A DNA stretch of 8,592 bases from DATDAW01 sp036524675 (GTDB taxonomy: Bacteria > Verrucomicrobiota > Verrucomicrobiia > Chthoniobacterales > DASVRZ01), in assembly GCA_036524675.1 (NCBI GenBank), contig DATDBU010000129.1, positions 1 to 8,592 on the forward strand, given 5' to 3'. This document shows positions 6,428 to 8,592 of the stretch, piece after piece; position 1 is the first letter of the stretch; each line of letters begins with the position of its first letter. Below the pieces are notes generated by a model. It saw nothing but the letters and a program-made list of their open reading frames with translations, had not been told where the DNA came from and searched no databases. The translations under genes were made by a program, and so were the position numbers.

Positions 6428-8224
6428 ATGCGCCGTGCCAGATACCGCGAAGAAGAGTCTGAAAAACGGGAAAAACCGAAGTTTTCTACGGTCTGGCGCG
6501 TGTTTGGTTATGTCGGGCGCTATCGATGGATGGCATTGGGGACGCTCGCTGCGGCGGTGCTGACCACTCTGATGGTGGTTGTTTTTCCGACTGTGACCCA
6601 GCTCATCATCGACCGTGCCATTCGTGGAAACCGTCCCGACTTGCTGGTCCCACTAGCGCTGACCGGTTTTGGGGCGTTTTTCCTGCAACACCTTTTCAAT
6701 AGTCTGCGCATCCTGCTCAACAACACATTTGAGCAAAAAGTTATTTTTGATCTACGCAGCGACCTCTACTCGCACATTCAACGGCTGCCATTGCCTTGGT
6801 TCGATAATCGGGCGACCGGCGACATCATGACCCGGATCCTCGAGGACGTAAATGCCGTGGAGCGCGTGCTCATCGACGGCATCGAGCAGGGGAGTATCGC
6901 CATTATCCAGCTGATCATTGTCGCCGCCCTGATGTTTTATCAGGATGCGTGGCTCACATGGCTCGCGCTGGCACCCGTCCCATTCCTGATTGCAGGTGCG
7001 CTTTCCTACACGCTCACGGCGCACAAGCGTTACCGACTGCAACGGAAGGCGTCGTCGTCGATGAATTCGCTGCTGCACGATAACCTGGCCGGGATCCGTC
7101 AAATCAAAACGTATGTTCGCGAGGATGAGGAGCACGAGCACTTCAATCGGATTAGCGCGGAGCTGAAAGGCGCGACGCTGGTCGTGATGAAGGCATGGGC
7201 GATTTACAGCCCGTCCATGGATTTTTTTACGTCGTGCGGGCTGGTGCTTATCGCGGGTTTCGGCGGTCACGCCGTGCTGTCCGGGCAAATGCAGATCGGA
7301 GAGCTTTTCGCCTTCCTGCTCCTGGCGCGGTTTTTGTACGAGCCAATTTCCCGACTGCATCAGCTGAATCAGCTCATCCAGGCTGGACGGGCGGCGGGGG
7401 AGCGCGTCTTTGAAATTCTCGACACACCTACCGAGCAAGGGGCATTGGATCCGGATACCGGTGAACGGTTCACGGGCGCCATTCGCTACCGGAACGTCCA
7501 TTTTTCGTATTCGGAAGACCTGCCCACACTGCGAAATATCAATTTTGAAGCGGAGCCTGGGGAAACCATTGCCCTGGTAGGCGCGACAGGTGCGGGGAAA
7601 TCCACCTTGGTGAACCTGCTCACGCGCTTCTATGAGTACGATTCCGGCGAGATCGAGATCGATGGGAAAAATCTGCGCGATTACTCGAAGGCTGCGCTTC
7701 GGACTAACATTGGCGTCGTTACGCAGGAGAGCTTTCTTTTCAATGGAACGATTCGCGACAACCTTCGTCTTGGACGTCCTGAAGCGACTGATGCCGAGAT
7801 CGAAGAGGCTGCACGTGCTGCGAATGCCTGGTCATTCATCGAGCGTCTTCGCGAGGGTCTTGACGCAAGAGTGGGCGAGCGTGGTATCAAACTAAGCGTC
7901 GGTGAAAAACAGCGTATTTCCATTGCGCGCGCCTTGCTGAAGGATCCACCCATCCTGGTCCTTGATGAAGCGACAGCGAGTGTGGACACCGAGACCGAAC
8001 GTCTCATCCAGGAAGCTCTCGACCGGCTTTTGGAAAGGCGCACGAGTTTTGTAATCGCCCACCGTTTGAGCACGGTTCGCCACGCCGACCAAATTCTAGT
8101 GCTGGAGCGCGGCCGAATCGTCGAGCGTGGGACGCACGAGGAACTTCTTGCAAAATCAGGCATATACGCGCGCCTTTGTGCCACGAGTTTGATGACGACG
8201 CAGGTGGCGGTGGCGGAAGTTTGA
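6428..8224 (+). CDS. MsbA-like ABC exporter half-transporter (membrane domain plus ATPase)
   Basis: A 598-residue fused exporter of typical half-transporter length that should act as a homodimer in the inner membrane. The membrane domain (about 24-310) has six predicted helices near 34-56, 72-92, 155-172, 176-196, 268-285 and 289-305. The ATPase (about 350-585) has Walker A GATGAGKST (385-393), Q-loop Gln433 in VTQE, signature LSVGE (489-493), Walker B ILVLDE (509-514), D-loop ASVD (517-520) and H-loop His545 in IAHRLST. The signature is LSVGE rather than LSGGQ, a variant I recall in other exporters of this kind. Relatives flip lipid A precursors, lipids, peptides or drugs; the substrate cannot be read from sequence. 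ATG 6428 is the first possible Met in frame, with no Shine-Dalgarno; the open frame continues upstream without a plausible start. A 175-bp gap with a repeat separates it from the preceding gene, so co-transcription is possible but unproven. Confidence 0.93.
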   Translation: MRRARYREEESEKREKPKFSTVWRVFGYVGRYRWMALGTLAAAVLTTLMVVVFPTVTQLIIDRAIRGNRPDLLVPLALTGFGAFFLQHLFNSLRILLNNTFEQKVIFDLRSDLYSHIQRLPLPWFDNRATGDIMTRILEDVNAVERVLIDGIEQGSIAIIQLIIVAALMFYQDAWLTWLALAPVPFLIAGALSYTLTAHKRYRLQRKASSSMNSLLHDNLAGIRQIKTYVREDEEHEHFNRISAELKGATLVVMKAWAIYSPSMDFFTSCGLVLIAGFGGHAVLSGQMQIGELFAFLLLARFLYEPISRLHQLNQLIQAGRAAGERVFEILDTPTEQGALDPDTGERFTGAIRYRNVHFSYSEDLPTLRNINFEAEPGETIALVGATGAGKSTLVNLLTRFYEYDSGEIEIDGKNLRDYSKAALRTNIGVVTQESFLFNGTIRDNLRLGRPEATDAEIEEAARAANAWSFIERLREGLDARVGERGIKLSVGEKQRISIARALLKDPPILVLDEATASVDTETERLIQEALDRLLERRTSFVIAHRLSTVRHADQILVLERGRIVERGTHEELLAKSGIYARLCATSLMTTQVAVAEV

Positions 8225-8254
8225 GAGAGTATTACGCCCGGAACCGTTAGTAGG

Positions 8255-8273
8255 GCGGTTTCGATGAAACCGC
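8255..8273. repeat. Hairpin downstream of the ABC transporter gene
   Basis: GCGGTTTC-GAT-GAAACCGC has perfect 8-bp arms around a 3-nt loop and lies 30 bp after the ABC gene stop. No T-run follows, so it is at best a non-canonical terminator or an mRNA 3'-end stabiliser. Its core GTTTCGATGAAAC is nearly the same as the palindrome core at 142-156. Confidence 0.55.
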
Positions 8274-8363
8274 TGGAGATGTGCCGACGTTATGAACCGG
8301 GAAGACCAGAAAGCACTTCCCACAATGCTTTCAGCTCGTGCAAATGCGTAGCTAGGGGTTAGA

Positions 8364-8591
8364 TTAGGCAACAGGATCCGACAATATGCGCTCCAGATCC
8401 GCCGGCAACTCAGGTTTCTTTTTCCGTTGCTTCCATTTTCTGATCAGGTAACGGCGGTGTCGGAAATTTTGTGTTTAGGGTCGAGTTGTTAGTATTTGGG
8501 TTTTGGCTGTGATTGCAAATTGGCGCGGCAGCGGCCTCTGGTTCTCCCCAAACCGCGGGTCCCAGGGGCGCGCAGCCCCGGGGATTCCTAC
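8364..8591 (-). pseudogene. Possible decayed gene remnant with one in-frame stop
   Basis: On the minus strand one frame is open from the window edge (8591) to a TAA at 8475-8477, then open again for 36 codons to a TAA at 8364-8366. The second part has a protein-like look: RRYLIRKWKQRKKKPELPA, then DLERIL and a short tail, strongly basic and then acidic/aliphatic. It has no ATG or GTG of its own. The first part, ending FAITAKTQILTTRP, is less convincing and overlaps the GC-rich hairpin. I do not recognise a family. It may be the C-terminal scar of a larger gene or a chance open frame. Confidence 0.25.
8560..8584. repeat. GC-rich hairpin at right edge
   Basis: TCCCAGGGGC (8560-8569) pairs with GCCCCGGGGA (8575-8584) at 9 of 10 positions around the loop GCGCA; the one mismatch is A8564 with G8580. 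There is no adjacent T-run on either strand. It may belong to an element continuing beyond the window. Confidence 0.5.
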
Positions 8592-8592
8592 A

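Larger units (their letters stand above)
8225..8592. other. Gene-free stretch with hairpins and a possible gene remnant
   Basis: No intact gene is visible in these 368 bp. The stretch holds the hairpin 8255-8273, a weak hairpin GAAAGCA...TGCTTTC (8309-8315 with 8326-8332), a minus-strand open segment that may be a decayed gene (8364-8591), and a GC-rich hairpin at the right edge (8560-8584). Its composition shifts to T/G-rich around 8460-8515, unlike the coding regions. I see no tRNA or CRISPR unit. Confidence 0.6.

Noticed and set aside
4852..6429. Long minus-strand open frame (525 codons) antisense to the oxidoreductase
   Set aside because: It is an exact antisense shadow of a well-supported flavoprotein gene, and its translation shows no recognisable domain or membrane/secretion pattern. 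Long antisense frames are common opposite GC-rich coding sequence.
6253..6462. Small plus-strand frame spanning the interleaved repeat and running into the ABC gene
   Set aside because: Its translation is Arg/Pro-rich noise from the low-complexity repeat and it overlaps the ABC start out of frame.
6752..7501. Minus-strand open frame of 249 codons inside the ABC transporter gene
   Set aside because: Antisense to a fully motif-supported ABC transporter; no independent protein features.
7892..7906. LSVGE in place of LSGGQ as a sign of a defective ABC ATPase
   Set aside because: All other ATPase motifs are intact, and LSVGE is, to my knowledge, a tolerated variant in exporter half-transporters.

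Overview
The window looks like a chromosomal stretch from a moderately GC-rich, Gram-negative-type bacterium. Weak or absent Shine-Dalgarno sequences, a GTG start, a leadered DUF62 protein and an Arg/Gly/Pro-rich conserved protein together remind me of Verrucomicrobiota (or the wider PVC group). That placement is an inference from style; there is no rRNA or marker gene to settle it.

Layout: (1) The left edge (2-133, +) is the last 43 codons of an IS66-like transposase. It ends 30 bp from the next gene, and a short perfect palindrome sits in that gap. (2) 164-2768 is a minus-strand two-gene unit: a 551-residue protein with a disordered R/G/P-rich N-terminus, an unrecognised core and a probable winged helix, followed after 4 bp by a DUF62 (SAM hydroxide adenosyltransferase family) protein with a signal peptide. 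(3) 2769-2975 is a divergent promoter region. (4) acpP (2976-3218, +) stands alone and is closed by a strong intrinsic terminator (3249-3281). (5) 3339-6252 (+) holds a multi-pass membrane protein resembling the STT3/AglB/PglB oligosaccharyltransferase class, overlapping by 20 bp a class I pyridine nucleotide-disulfide oxidoreductase. (6) 6253-6427 carries a purine/pyrimidine-biased pair of inverted repeats whose arms are interleaved. (7) 6428-8224 (+) is an MsbA-like ABC half-transporter. (8) 8225-8592 has no intact gene; it holds two hairpins and a possible minus-strand gene remnant.

How the genes may work together: acyl carrier protein, an oligosaccharyltransferase-like enzyme and a lipid-exporter-like ABC protein all fit lipid or envelope biogenesis, but only the membrane protein/oxidoreductase pair is physically coupled. 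The minus-strand pair is the most interesting unit: a putative nucleic-acid-binding protein co-transcribed with a putatively exported SAM-hydrolysing enzyme. I see no defence system, CRISPR array, RNA gene or clearly novel machine. The best leads are that operon, the altered WW motif of the STT3-like protein and the interleaved repeat.
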